Below, piece after piece: positions 1 to 7,211 of a DNA stretch of 35,802 bases; the first letter of the stretch is position 1, and every line of letters begins with the position of its first letter. Position numbers and translations under genes: made by a program. This DNA is from Cyanobium sp. C1_MAG_00004. GTDB lineage: Bacteria > Cyanobacteriota > Cyanobacteriia > PCC-6307 > Cyanobiaceae. The stretch is taken from assembly GCA_027486935.1 (NCBI GenBank), contig JAIXOF010000146.1, positions 1 through 35,802 on the forward strand, written 5' to 3'. The notes under the pieces are model-generated. The model was not told where the DNA came from, made no database searches, and saw nothing but the letters and a program-made list of their open reading frames with translations.

Positions 1-48
1 CCCAAGGTGCAGGGCATTCAATGGGGCGGCGGCAAGATCTACTTCTGA
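1..48 (+). CDS. C-terminal tail of an unidentified protein (partial)
   Basis: Only the last 15 codons lie in the window, ending in the residues KIYF and a TGA stop. The frame is open to the left edge, and a strong intrinsic terminator starts 26 bp after the stop, which supports this being a real gene end. The Gly-rich tail with a terminal Phe would fit many proteins, including outer-membrane barrels. The fragment is too short to identify, so no function is assigned. Confidence 0.6.
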   Translation, partial: PKVQGIQWGGGKIYF

Positions 49-73
49 GGTCTGGCCCCGTCGTCTTGCTTAC

Positions 74-105
74 AAGCCCACCGCCCCAGGGGCGGTGGGC
101 TTTTT
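74..105 (+). terminator. Intrinsic terminator after the partial gene
   Basis: A perfect 12-bp GC-rich stem (74-85 with 91-102) has a 5-nt loop and runs into a T tract at 101-105. On the + strand this is a classical Rho-independent terminator for the gene ending at 48. The opposite strand has no T tract, so it does not obviously serve feoB. Confidence 0.9.
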
Positions 106-234
106 GATGGTGGGTAGGGACCCTTCTGGGCTGGACCCAGCATCCAGATTGGTGGCTCTGAAAATCCGGCCGCCACGCTGGCCTCTGGCGATGGGTTCAG
201 AGCCGGGGGGGATGGTGTTTCTGTTGGGCAGGCC

Positions 235-2043
235 TCAGGCCATGCCCAGTCGCACCAACCCCTGATACAGCACAAAGCTGCTGATCCAGGCCAGCCCCAG
301 CGACCAACCCACGCTCAAAGCTGTGAAACCCAGCTTTTTGGATTCACTGCGAATCACAGCGACAGTGGAGAGGCAGGGGGTGTACAGCAGGGTGAAGACC
401 ATGAAACTGAGGGCCTGGGCCCAGCTCACGTCGGCGACGATCGCCCGGCTCAGCGCCTGGGGATCCGCCTGCCCGTAGATCACCGCCAGGCCGCCCAGCA
501 CGATCTCCTTGGCGATGAAGCCGAACACCAGCGCCACGGTCAACTTGGGGTTGATGCCGATGGGGTTGAGCAGGGGAGCCAGCGCCGTGCCCAGCAGACC
601 TGAGAGGGACTGGGCTGACGCCGGTTCAACGCCCCAGGGCAGGTTGTTGAGCAACCACACGGCCACCACGCCAACGATGATGAAGCGGCGGGCCCAGAAC
701 CAGAAATGGCGCACCTCGAGCCAGGCCCGGGTGAGCATCTGGGGAACCGTGGGCAGGCGGTAGGGGGGCAGCTCCAGCACCAGGGGCTCCTGGCTGGGGA
801 ACCGACCGCGAAACAGCAGGGCGGTCAGCACCGCTGCCACGAAGCTCGTCAGATAGAGGCCAAAGATCACCAACGCCCCTTGGCGGGGGGCAAAAAAGGC
901 CGCCGCCATGAACAGGAACACGTTGAGCCGGGCTGAACACAACGAAAACGGAATGATCAGCATCGACAACAGCCGCAGGGCTGGGTCGCGCATCACCCGG
1001 GTTCCCAGGATCGCCGGCACGTTGCAGCCGAAGCCCATCAGCGACAGCACAAAGCTGCGCCCATCGAGCCCCAGACGCTCCATGAAAGCGTCCATGAGGT
1101 AGGCCGCCCGCGACAGATAACCGCTGTCTTCGACCACCCCCATCGCCAGAAAGAACAGAGCGATCACCGGCAGGAAGGCGCTGACCGTGCCGATCCCCTG
1201 GTAAAGACCCTCCAGCAGGAACCCCGACACAAAGGGGGGCAGGGGGGCCAGCAGCGGCTTGAGGGCCTGCTGACCAACCAGATCCAGCAGGGTGCCGAGA
1301 CCTTCCTGCAACGGCACACCGATGGCATAGATGAGTTGGAACATCAACGCCATGGCGCCGAAGAACAGCGGCAGCCCCAGCACCGGGTGCAACAGCACCG
1401 CATCGAGGCGACGGGTCCAGCGGTCACGCCACTGCTGGGGCAGACGAACGGCGGCCTGCACCAACGCACGCTGGGCCGCTTCTAGCTCGCCGTCCACGGC
1501 AACCAGACGGGCCTCCAAGTGCTGCAAGGGGACCGGCCCCGGGACATCGGCCCTGCCCGGCAAGGCCCGATCGACAGCCTCACGCACCGTCTCCAGGCCG
1601 CGGCCGTACTTGGCACTGACCAAAACCACCGGCAAGCCCAGCGCGGCGGCCAGGACATCGGGATCGACCTGCACACCGAAACGACGGGCCTCGTCGGCCA
1701 TGTTCAACACCACCAGGGCCGGCAGGCCCAGGCGCTGGATCTGCAGGGCCAGCCGCAGCTGCCGATCAAGCTGACTGGCGTTGAGCACCACCACCATCAA
1801 ATCGACGGGGGTGGCTTCCAGAAAGCGGCGCACCACCGCCTCATCGCCCGTGTGGCCGCGCAGGTCGTAGATGCCCGGCAGATCCACCAACTGCAGGGGC
1901 AGGCCGGCCAGGATCAGCTCGGCCTGCATCAACTCGACCGTGAGCCCAGGCCAGTTGCCGATATGGGCGTGGCTGCCGGTCAGCCGATTGAACAGGGTCG
2001 ATTTGCCCGTGTTGGGCATGCCCACCAGGGCCAGGGTGGTCAT
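235..2043 (-). CDS. feoB: Ferrous iron transport protein B (FeoB)
   Basis: GTPase-coupled Fe(II) permease of the inner membrane. The N-terminal G domain shows G1 GMPNTGKST (residues 8-16), the FeoB-typical NWPG segment (30-33), G3 DLPG (54-57), G4 NMAD (114-117) and a G5-like SAKYGRG. From about residue 215 the protein is a polytopic membrane domain that includes the conserved GCNVPAI gate segment and a second Cys-containing segment (YTPCLSTVAVI). At 602 aa it is shorter than E. coli FeoB (about 770 aa), a length common in cyanobacteria. Its ATG overlaps the feoA stop by 4 nt (ATGA), so the two are translationally coupled. Regulation by Fur is expected from the palindrome upstream of feoA. 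Confidence 0.96.
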   Translation of the reverse strand: MTTLALVGMPNTGKSTLFNRLTGSHAHIGNWPGLTVELMQAELILAGLPLQLVDLPGIYDLRGHTGDEAVVRRFLEATPVDLMVVVLNASQLDRQLRLALQIQRLGLPALVVLNMADEARRFGVQVDPDVLAAALGLPVVLVSAKYGRGLETVREAVDRALPGRADVPGPVPLQHLEARLVAVDGELEAAQRALVQAAVRLPQQWRDRWTRRLDAVLLHPVLGLPLFFGAMALMFQLIYAIGVPLQEGLGTLLDLVGQQALKPLLAPLPPFVSGFLLEGLYQGIGTVSAFLPVIALFFLAMGVVEDSGYLSRAAYLMDAFMERLGLDGRSFVLSLMGFGCNVPAILGTRVMRDPALRLLSMLIIPFSLCSARLNVFLFMAAAFFAPRQGALVIFGLYLTSFVAAVLTALLFRGRFPSQEPLVLELPPYRLPTVPQMLTRAWLEVRHFWFWARRFIIVGVVAVWLLNNLPWGVEPASAQSLSGLLGTALAPLLNPIGINPKLTVALVFGFIAKEIVLGGLAVIYGQADPQALSRAIVADVSWAQALSFMVFTLLYTPCLSTVAVIRSESKKLGFTALSVGWSLGLAWISSFVLYQGLVRLGMA

Positions 2044-2273
2044 GCCGCCAGGGCCACACAGGCGGCGTCACGGCGCCGCAACATCAACTCGGTCATGCCA
2101 ACACGGATGTGCAACGGCCCCGACCAGGAGGCGCGACGCAGCACCTGCACGGTCTGCCCAGGCCTGAGCCCCAGGGCCTCGAGCCGGGCCCTGAGCCCCT
2201 GCTCGGCCGCCAGGGAACCGATGGTGGCCGGGACCCCGAGGGAGAGATCCACAAGCCGATGCGACACGTGCAT
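2040..2273 (-). CDS. feoA: Ferrous iron transport protein A (FeoA)
   Basis: Small SH3-like cytosolic partner of FeoB, 77 aa. The sequence shows the family pattern: a central segment with LEALGLRPGQTVQVLRR, then a glycine-containing turn and IRVGMTELMLRR. It lies directly upstream of feoB with a 4-nt overlap, the standard feoAB order. A TTG lies immediately before the ATG at 2273, and I prefer the ATG. No Shine-Dalgarno sequence is evident. The promoter must lie in the 33 bp up to the neighbouring gene, where a Fur-box-like palindrome is found. Confidence 0.92.
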   Translation of the reverse strand: MHVSHRLVDLSLGVPATIGSLAAEQGLRARLEALGLRPGQTVQVLRRASWSGPLHIRVGMTELMLRRRDAACVALAA

Positions 2274-2284
2274 CAAGCCAAGCT

Positions 2285-2303
2285 ATTGAGAATGAGTTGC
2301 AAT
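2285..2303 (-). promoter_or_regulatory. Fur-box-like operator of feoAB
   Basis: An imperfect 19-bp palindrome begins ATTG and ends CAAT, with 6 of 9 symmetric pairs, and its core resembles the GATAATGAT..-type Fur site. It lies 12-30 nt upstream of the feoA ATG. On the minus strand a -10-like TAGGAT sits at its upstream edge, so a bound repressor would cover the transcription start. The Fur assignment is inference from pattern and from the iron-uptake genes it precedes. Confidence 0.6.
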
Positions 2304-2306
2304 ATC

Positions 2307-2702
2307 CTACGACGCCTGATCAGGGGCCGGCGGCGTCCCATTGCCGGGCTCCAGCGAAGCAGGTTGCTTGCTGTACCACCATTCCTGCAGATCGGCGGTC
2401 AGACGGCACGCGAACAGGGTGATCACGGTGCCGGTGGGGCGGGCGCCGGGCTGTAGCAACTCGACCGCATAGGACGGGCAGCGGCGGGCCGCCAGGTCGG
2501 GTACAAACCGCCTGCCGATGCGGCGCCAGCTGGGTTCCTTGCTGCGCCAGGCCAGCCGGCAGCAGGGCCAGGGCAGCTCTTCGCGATCAAACAACCGGCA
2601 GCAGGGCCCCAGGACCCGGTAGCTGTACTGGCCACCGGGACTGGTGTGTTCGCTGCCGTGCTCCAGCAGTCGATGAACCGTCGAAGAAACCAGAGAGGAC
2701 AT
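2307..2702 (-). CDS. Cys-rich hypothetical protein
   Basis: 131 aa from the ATG at 2702. I do not recognise the family. It has two Cys-Cys pairs in a repeated context (PCCRLF and PCCRLAW), further single cysteines (RRCPSY, FACRL), many Trp and Arg, and no membrane segment or signal peptide. The cysteine spacing could bind metal or form disulfides, but no known motif is seen. It lies between petF and feoAB, both iron-related, which is suggestive only. The start codon lies one base after the T tract of the petF terminator, leaving no room for a promoter or ribosome site. A later GTG start, leaderless translation or read-through from petF are possible. Confidence 0.55.
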   Translation of the reverse strand: MSSLVSSTVHRLLEHGSEHTSPGGQYSYRVLGPCCRLFDREELPWPCCRLAWRSKEPSWRRIGRRFVPDLAARRCPSYAVELLQPGARPTGTVITLFACRLTADLQEWWYSKQPASLEPGNGTPPAPDQAS

Positions 2703-2703
2703 T

Positions 2704-2726
2704 AAAAAGCCACCCCGAAGGGTGGC
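2704..2726 (-). terminator. Intrinsic terminator of petF
   Basis: On the minus strand a 7-bp stem (2709-2715 with 2720-2726) with a stable TTCG-type tetraloop is followed by five Ts (2708-2704). It lies 72 bp after the petF stop. The T tract ends one base before the ATG of the next gene. Confidence 0.85.
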
Positions 2727-2797
2727 AGGAGGGAAGGCAAAACACAAGACACCTTGGGGGTCTGCGGCCAGATCGCCCCTGGAGGCGACAGAGCTGA

Positions 2798-3097
2798 TCA
2801 GTACAGCTCTTCTTCGGCGTGGGTCTTGATGGTGCAGTCGCTGGTGGGGTAAGCGACGCAGGTCAGCACAAAGCCAGCTTCGATCTGGTCGTCGTCCAGG
2901 AAGCTCTGATCGCTTTGATCAACGGTTCCGGCGGTCAGCTTGCCGGCACAGGTGGAGCAGGCACCAGCGCGGCAGGAGTAGGGAAGATCAATGCCCTGCT
3001 CCTCGGCAGCGTCGAGGATGTACTGATCGTCAGGAACCTCGATGGTCTTGTTGAGGCCTTCGCTCTCGCTGATGAGGGTGACCTTGTAGGAAGCCAT
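2798..3097 (-). CDS. petF: Plant-type [2Fe-2S] ferredoxin
   Basis: 99-aa soluble electron carrier. In photosynthetic cells it accepts electrons from photosystem I and passes them to FNR, FTR and assimilatory reductases. The cluster ligands are in the canonical CRAGACSTC arrangement (Cys42, 47 and 50), with the fourth Cys in the VLTCVAYP segment. The C-terminus is acidic and ends in EELY as in cyanobacterial PetF. It is monocistronic by layout, with about 130 bp upstream and its own terminator downstream. Confidence 0.97.
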   Translation of the reverse strand: MASYKVTLISESEGLNKTIEVPDDQYILDAAEEQGIDLPYSCRAGACSTCAGKLTAGTVDQSDQSFLDDDQIEAGFVLTCVAYPTSDCTIKTHAEEELY

Positions 3098-3228
3098 GAA
3101 AGGGATTGGGGCTCACAGGCACCCGGAAACCGGGCCTGTAGGACCCGCCCTTCATACATCCGCCGCGGGCTGATCCTGCTGTTTTTGCGTGCTCGGGCCG
3201 AGAAGCCCAATCAAACACTGATCACAGA

Positions 3229-4143
3229 TCAGCGTGACTTATGCAACACCAGCAAGCCCCACGGCTCCATCTGGGCCACCAGATCGGCCCGCCAACCCTG
3301 ATCGCCCAGCACCTGCTGCAGGCGCGGAGCCTGGTCCACCAGCAGGCCGCTGAGCAGGCCGACGCCCGAGGCCGCCAGCAGCTGATCAAAAGCAGGACTG
3401 AGGGCTTCAATCACCGGGGCCAGGATGTTGCAGAGCAGCAGGTCAGCCGGCCCCCGGGGCAGCAGGTCAGCCAACACCTCGGCTGAGCCCAGGGCCACAT
3501 TCACCTGGTTGTCGAGTCCGTTGAGGGCGGCGTTGGCCGTGGTGGCGGTGACCGCCAGTGAATCGGTGTCGGCGGCGGCCACGGCTGACGCCCCCAGGCG
3601 CAGGGCCGCCAGACCGAGCACACCGCTGCCGCAGCCCAGATCAGCAACCTGCAGGCCGGCCAGAGCACCGCCCCGATCAGCCGCCAGCTGCTCCAGCGCC
3701 TCCAGGCAGAGGCGGGTGGTGGGATGGCTGCCGGTGCCGAAGGCACTGCCCGGGTCCATGCGAATCAACAACCGCTCGCTGTGCTCGGCAGGGCAATCCA
3801 GCCACGCCGGCAGGATCAGCAACCGTTGCCCAACGGGATCGGGCTGCCAGTGCTGCTTCCAGCTCAGGCTCCAGTCTTCGTCGGCCTGCTCTTGCCAGCG
3901 CAGGTCGGGCAAGGGCAGGCCAAAGGTTTCAGCCAGAGGGGCCAGCGCCTGGGCGAGGCTGTCGCGCTCGGCTACGGGCCAGTCAGTGGCCGGAAGCCAG
4001 GCGACCAGTTGCCGGTCGGCCGGAGCTTCGGGGCGGTGCTGCAGGGCGACCCGGTGGATCCCCAGCTGGGGCAGCTTCCACAGCAGGGATTCCTCCAGTT
4101 CGGGCGGGGCAGCCATCTCTAGCCGCCACCATGCCTGGGCCAT
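3229..4143 (-). CDS. prmA: Ribosomal protein L11 methyltransferase
   Basis: SAM-dependent enzyme that methylates ribosomal protein L11, 304 aa. The PrmA signature PGSAFGTGSHPTT is at residues 131-143 and the AdoMet motif VADLGCGSG at 166-174. A later LLCNILAPV segment corresponds to the family NILA catalytic loop. The N-terminal roughly 120 residues form the L11-binding domain. Its ATG shares one base with the serA stop (TGATG), so it is probably translated by coupling with serA. Confidence 0.95.
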   Translation of the reverse strand: MAQAWWRLEMAAPPELEESLLWKLPQLGIHRVALQHRPEAPADRQLVAWLPATDWPVAERDSLAQALAPLAETFGLPLPDLRWQEQADEDWSLSWKQHWQPDPVGQRLLILPAWLDCPAEHSERLLIRMDPGSAFGTGSHPTTRLCLEALEQLAADRGGALAGLQVADLGCGSGVLGLAALRLGASAVAAADTDSLAVTATTANAALNGLDNQVNVALGSAEVLADLLPRGPADLLLCNILAPVIEALSPAFDQLLAASGVGLLSGLLVDQAPRLQQVLGDQGWRADLVAQMEPWGLLVLHKSR

Positions 4144-5729
4144 CAGAGCGTCACCGGGTGGGCCTGCTGGATACCGCTGATCCCATGGATCGAAGCCAGC
4201 AGATCGGCAGGGATCGGGTCATCGATGCTCAGCACCATCACCGCATCGCCGCGCACGATGCGCCTGCCCACCTGCATCGAGGCGATGTTGACGTTGTGCT
4301 CGCCCAGCAGCGAACCCAGCTGACCGATGATGCCGGGCATGTCCCGGTGCCGGGTGAACAGCATGTGGCGGCTGGGTGCCACGTTCACGGGGAACTCGTC
4401 GATCGTGACCACACGCAGCTCGCCATCGGCGAACACGGCTCCGGTCACACTGTGACTGCCCTCGCTGTTGCGGCAGGTCAGCTGCAGAGAACCGCCGGCA
4501 AAATCGCGGCTCGAGTCGTCCTTGACCTCGAGCACGTGGATGCCCCGCTCCTTGGCTTCCAGGCTGGCGTTGACGTAGTTGATGCTGTCGCCCAGGGCGG
4601 TGGAGAGCACCCCCTTGAGGGCCGCCACCACCAGGGGCTGGGCCGGATGCACAGCAAAGTCGCCCTGCAGGCGCACCTCGAGCTCGTTGATGGCGCCGCC
4701 GCTCAGCTGGCTGACCAGCTGGCCCAGGGTTTCAGCCAGCTGCAGATGGGGCTTGAGCTGTTCCATCACCTCCGAACTGAGGCCCGGAATATTGACGGCA
4801 CTGCGGGCCGGCAGGCCCAACAGCACATCACGGATCTGCTCGGCCACGTCAATGGCCACGTTCTCCTGGGCTTCTTCGGTCGAAGCGCCCAGGTGGGGGG
4901 TCAGGATCAGGCGCTCGCTGACGCCGCGCAGGGGCGAGTCAGCGGCCAGAGGCTCCTTGGCAAAGACATCGAGGGCCGCCCCGGCAATCGTGCCGGCGGT
5001 CACCGCTTCGGCCAGGGCTGCCTCATCGACGATGCCGCCACGGGCACAGTTAACCAACCGTGCGGTCGGTTTCATCGTGCGCAGCAGCTCGGCGTTGACC
5101 AGGTTTTCGGTCTCGGGTGTGCGCGGTAAGTGCAGGCTGACGTAATCGACCTCGGCAAACAGCTCCTTCAGGGGCGAGAGACGCACCTGCATCTGCTGGG
5201 CCCGCTCGGCCGAAACGAATGGGTCGTAGGCGAGCACCTCCATGCCCATGGCCCGGGCCACCCGGGCCACATGGGAGCCGATCTTGCCCAGGCCGACCAC
5301 ACCCAGCTTCTTTTTGTAGAGCTCGTTACCGACATAGGTCTTGCGGTCCCAGCCGCCGGCCATGGTGCTGGCGTGGGCGTGGGGCACGTGGCGCGACAGC
5401 GACAGCATCAGCGCCAGGGCGTGCTCGGCCGCCGCGATGGTGTTGCCCTCCGGTGAGTTGACCACCAGCACGCCGCGCTTGGTGGCGGCGGGGACATCGA
5501 CGTTGTCGACCCCCACACCGGCGCGGCCGATGATCCGCAGCTTGTCGGCGGCGGCGATGATCTCCGCGGTCACCTGGGTGCCCGAGCGGATCATCAGGGC
5601 GTCGTAATCGCCAATGATTTGGGCCAGCTCGGCGGCGGGCAGTCCGGTGCGCACATCCACCTGGGCCACCTGGGAGAGGATGTCAATCCCCGCCTGGTCA
5701 ATCGGATCAGAGACAAGAACCTTGGGCAT
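4143..5729 (-). CDS. serA: D-3-phosphoglycerate dehydrogenase
   Basis: First enzyme of serine synthesis: oxidises 3-phosphoglycerate to 3-phosphohydroxypyruvate with NAD+. 528 aa from the ATG at 5729. Residues about 1-310 are the D-isomer 2-hydroxyacid dehydrogenase fold, with GLGKIG (146-151), catalytic Arg230 in NCARGGIVDE, and the His in LTPHLGAS. An intervening allosteric-substrate-binding domain follows, then a C-terminal ACT domain (from RHRDMPGIIGQLG). The length matches the long (type I) cyanobacterial and bacillary enzymes. The frame stays open about 100 codons upstream, but the family N-terminus MPKVLVSDP fixes the start. It overlaps prmA by one base. Confidence 0.96.
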   Translation of the reverse strand: MPKVLVSDPIDQAGIDILSQVAQVDVRTGLPAAELAQIIGDYDALMIRSGTQVTAEIIAAADKLRIIGRAGVGVDNVDVPAATKRGVLVVNSPEGNTIAAAEHALALMLSLSRHVPHAHASTMAGGWDRKTYVGNELYKKKLGVVGLGKIGSHVARVARAMGMEVLAYDPFVSAERAQQMQVRLSPLKELFAEVDYVSLHLPRTPETENLVNAELLRTMKPTARLVNCARGGIVDEAALAEAVTAGTIAGAALDVFAKEPLAADSPLRGVSERLILTPHLGASTEEAQENVAIDVAEQIRDVLLGLPARSAVNIPGLSSEVMEQLKPHLQLAETLGQLVSQLSGGAINELEVRLQGDFAVHPAQPLVVAALKGVLSTALGDSINYVNASLEAKERGIHVLEVKDDSSRDFAGGSLQLTCRNSEGSHSVTGAVFADGELRVVTIDEFPVNVAPSRHMLFTRHRDMPGIIGQLGSLLGEHNVNIASMQVGRRIVRGDAVMVLSIDDPIPADLLASIHGISGIQQAHPVTL

Positions 5730-5811
5730 GCCCGGCGCTGCGGTGAGGAGAGGGGCCGGCGGTGCAGTGTAGTGAGCGGCGAGAATCGAACCCTTCCGGC
5801 AGGGCGACAGG

Positions 5812-6315
5812 GTGGCGACGCGAGTGGTGGTGGTGTTCAGAGAGCGGGCCGCAATGCAGCAGCTGCAGCAGACCCTGGCTGCGGCCCAGCCGCCGCTGGC
5901 CAGGCTGGTGGCGATCGGGGCAGACGAGACTCCGCTGAGCGAGGTGGAGTCCCTCAACCCGGCGGCGATCCGCCGGCGGCGCCAGCAAGGAATGGCCCGC
6001 TGGCTGCTTCCCTTTGGCTTTCTCGCCGGCCTGACCTTCACCTACATCACAGACCTGGACACCTTTGCCTTTGCCGGTGCCTGGAGCCAGCACCTGCTGG
6101 GTGGGGTGGCGGGCTTGATCTCTGGCTGGATGGGCAGTTTCGCTGCGGCCGCCAGCGTCAGCTCCGAGGAAGACGACCGAATCCGCAGCCTGCGCAACCG
6201 CCTGGATGAGGGCAACTGGCTGTTGTTGGCCGAAACCCACCCCGGCATCGACATGCCCTGGACGTCCCTGCAGCGGGCCCGGCCCGTGGCCGTGGTGCGG
6301 CTGGCCGAAAGCTGA
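5812..6315 (+). CDS. Conserved-looking small membrane protein
   Basis: 167 aa from a GTG start; family not recognised. The N-terminus begins with a strand-like RVVVVF segment and a short soluble domain. Two hydrophobic stretches follow (about residues 62-80, WLLPFGFLAGLTF..., and 92-112, LGGVAGLISGWMGSF...), then an acidic, Arg-rich stretch (SSEEDDRIRSLRNRLDEG) and a C-terminal strand-rich end. It looks like a two-helix membrane hairpin with cytosolic ends. Its stop overlaps the ATG of the PSII S4 gene (TGATG), so the two form an operon and may share a role. The 82 bp upstream are shared with the divergent serA. Confidence 0.75.
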   Translation: MATRVVVVFRERAAMQQLQQTLAAAQPPLARLVAIGADETPLSEVESLNPAAIRRRRQQGMARWLLPFGFLAGLTFTYITDLDTFAFAGAWSQHLLGGVAGLISGWMGSFAAAASVSSEEDDRIRSLRNRLDEGNWLLLAETHPGIDMPWTSLQRARPVAVVRLAES

Positions 6316-7055
6316 TGGAGCCCCTGCTCAACCTGGCCGATGCTGCGCTGCGCAGCTGGGAACCCCAGTGGACGCCCTTTCTGAGTGGTGCGGCCCTCGA
6401 GCAGGCCCAGCACCAGCTCGAAACGCTGAGCGAGCTGCAGCTGCACAGCTGGGGCGGCTACCCAGGGGCCGAGCGCCGTCGGTTGCTGTTGGCCCCGGCC
6501 GAACTGACCCTTGCCGCCGAGGCGCTGACGACGCCGGCGCTGACGGGGTTGGAGCTGCTGGGCAACTTTCTGTTCGATCCGGCCGAACCCTCCGACTTTG
6601 AGGCGGCCCTGTTGGCCACCGGGATGCCAAACGGAGCACTGGGGGACCTGTGGCTGCGGGGCGATCGCGGTGCCCAGGCGATCACCCTGGCCGATGCGGC
6701 CACCGCCCTCGACGGCCAGGAGCTGACGGTGCGCAGCGTGGGCGTCAAGGTGCACCAACGGCCGCTGGATGAGCTGCAACTGCCGCAGCCCCGCAAACCG
6801 CGCAAGGTCTCCAGCGTCGAAGCGTCGTTACGACTGGATGCGGTCGGTTCGGCGGGCTTCGGGGTCTCCCGCAGCCGCATGAGCGCCCTGATCCGCCAGG
6901 GAGCGGTTCGGCTCAACTGGCAGCCGGTCAGCAGCCCCAGCAAAGAGCTCGCCCTGGGCGATCGGGTCCAGCTGCAGGGTCGTGGCGAGCTGATCCTCGA
7001 GCGGGCTGAGCTCACCGCCAAACAACGTTGGCGTGTCGAGCTGCTGCGGCAGTGA
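6315..7055 (+). CDS. Photosystem II S4 domain protein
   Basis: 246 aa. A cyanobacteria/plastid-specific family (TIGR03069 type) named for its association with photosystem II. The N-terminal two thirds form the family-specific domain, including a LLLAPAELTL segment and a GDLWLRGDRGAQ segment. The C-terminal S4 RNA-binding domain (about residues 165-235) shows RLDAVGSAGFGVSRSRMSALIRQG, then a turn and LALGDRVQLQGRGEL. The molecular role is not established; RNA binding is implied by the S4 fold. It is coupled by a one-base overlap to the upstream membrane-protein gene. Confidence 0.88.
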   Translation: MEPLLNLADAALRSWEPQWTPFLSGAALEQAQHQLETLSELQLHSWGGYPGAERRRLLLAPAELTLAAEALTTPALTGLELLGNFLFDPAEPSDFEAALLATGMPNGALGDLWLRGDRGAQAITLADAATALDGQELTVRSVGVKVHQRPLDELQLPQPRKPRKVSSVEASLRLDAVGSAGFGVSRSRMSALIRQGAVRLNWQPVSSPSKELALGDRVQLQGRGELILERAELTAKQRWRVELLRQ

Positions 7056-7126
7056 GGGTGGCGGGTGGCAGGGCGGCTGCTAGGTTGCGCCAAGCGAACG
7101 GCGGCTCTGGCCGTACCGCTGCACTG

Positions 7127-7198
7127 GGGCGATTAGCTCAGAGGTAGAGCACTACCTTGACACGGTAGGAGTCACTGGTTCGATTCCAGTATCGCCCA
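7127..7198 (+). tRNA. tRNA-Val (anticodon GAC)
   Basis: 72-nt cloverleaf. The acceptor stem GGGCGAT pairs with ATCGCCC (7191-7197) and the discriminator is A at 7198. The D arm contains AGCTCAGAGGTAGAGC, and the anticodon stem CTACC/GGTAG encloses the loop TTGACAC with anticodon GAC at 7159-7161. The T arm has GGTTCGATTCC. CCA is not encoded. The murD ATG begins only 13 nt after the tRNA 3' end. Confidence 0.97.
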
Positions 7199-7211
7199 CT
7201 GCATTTTTCAG

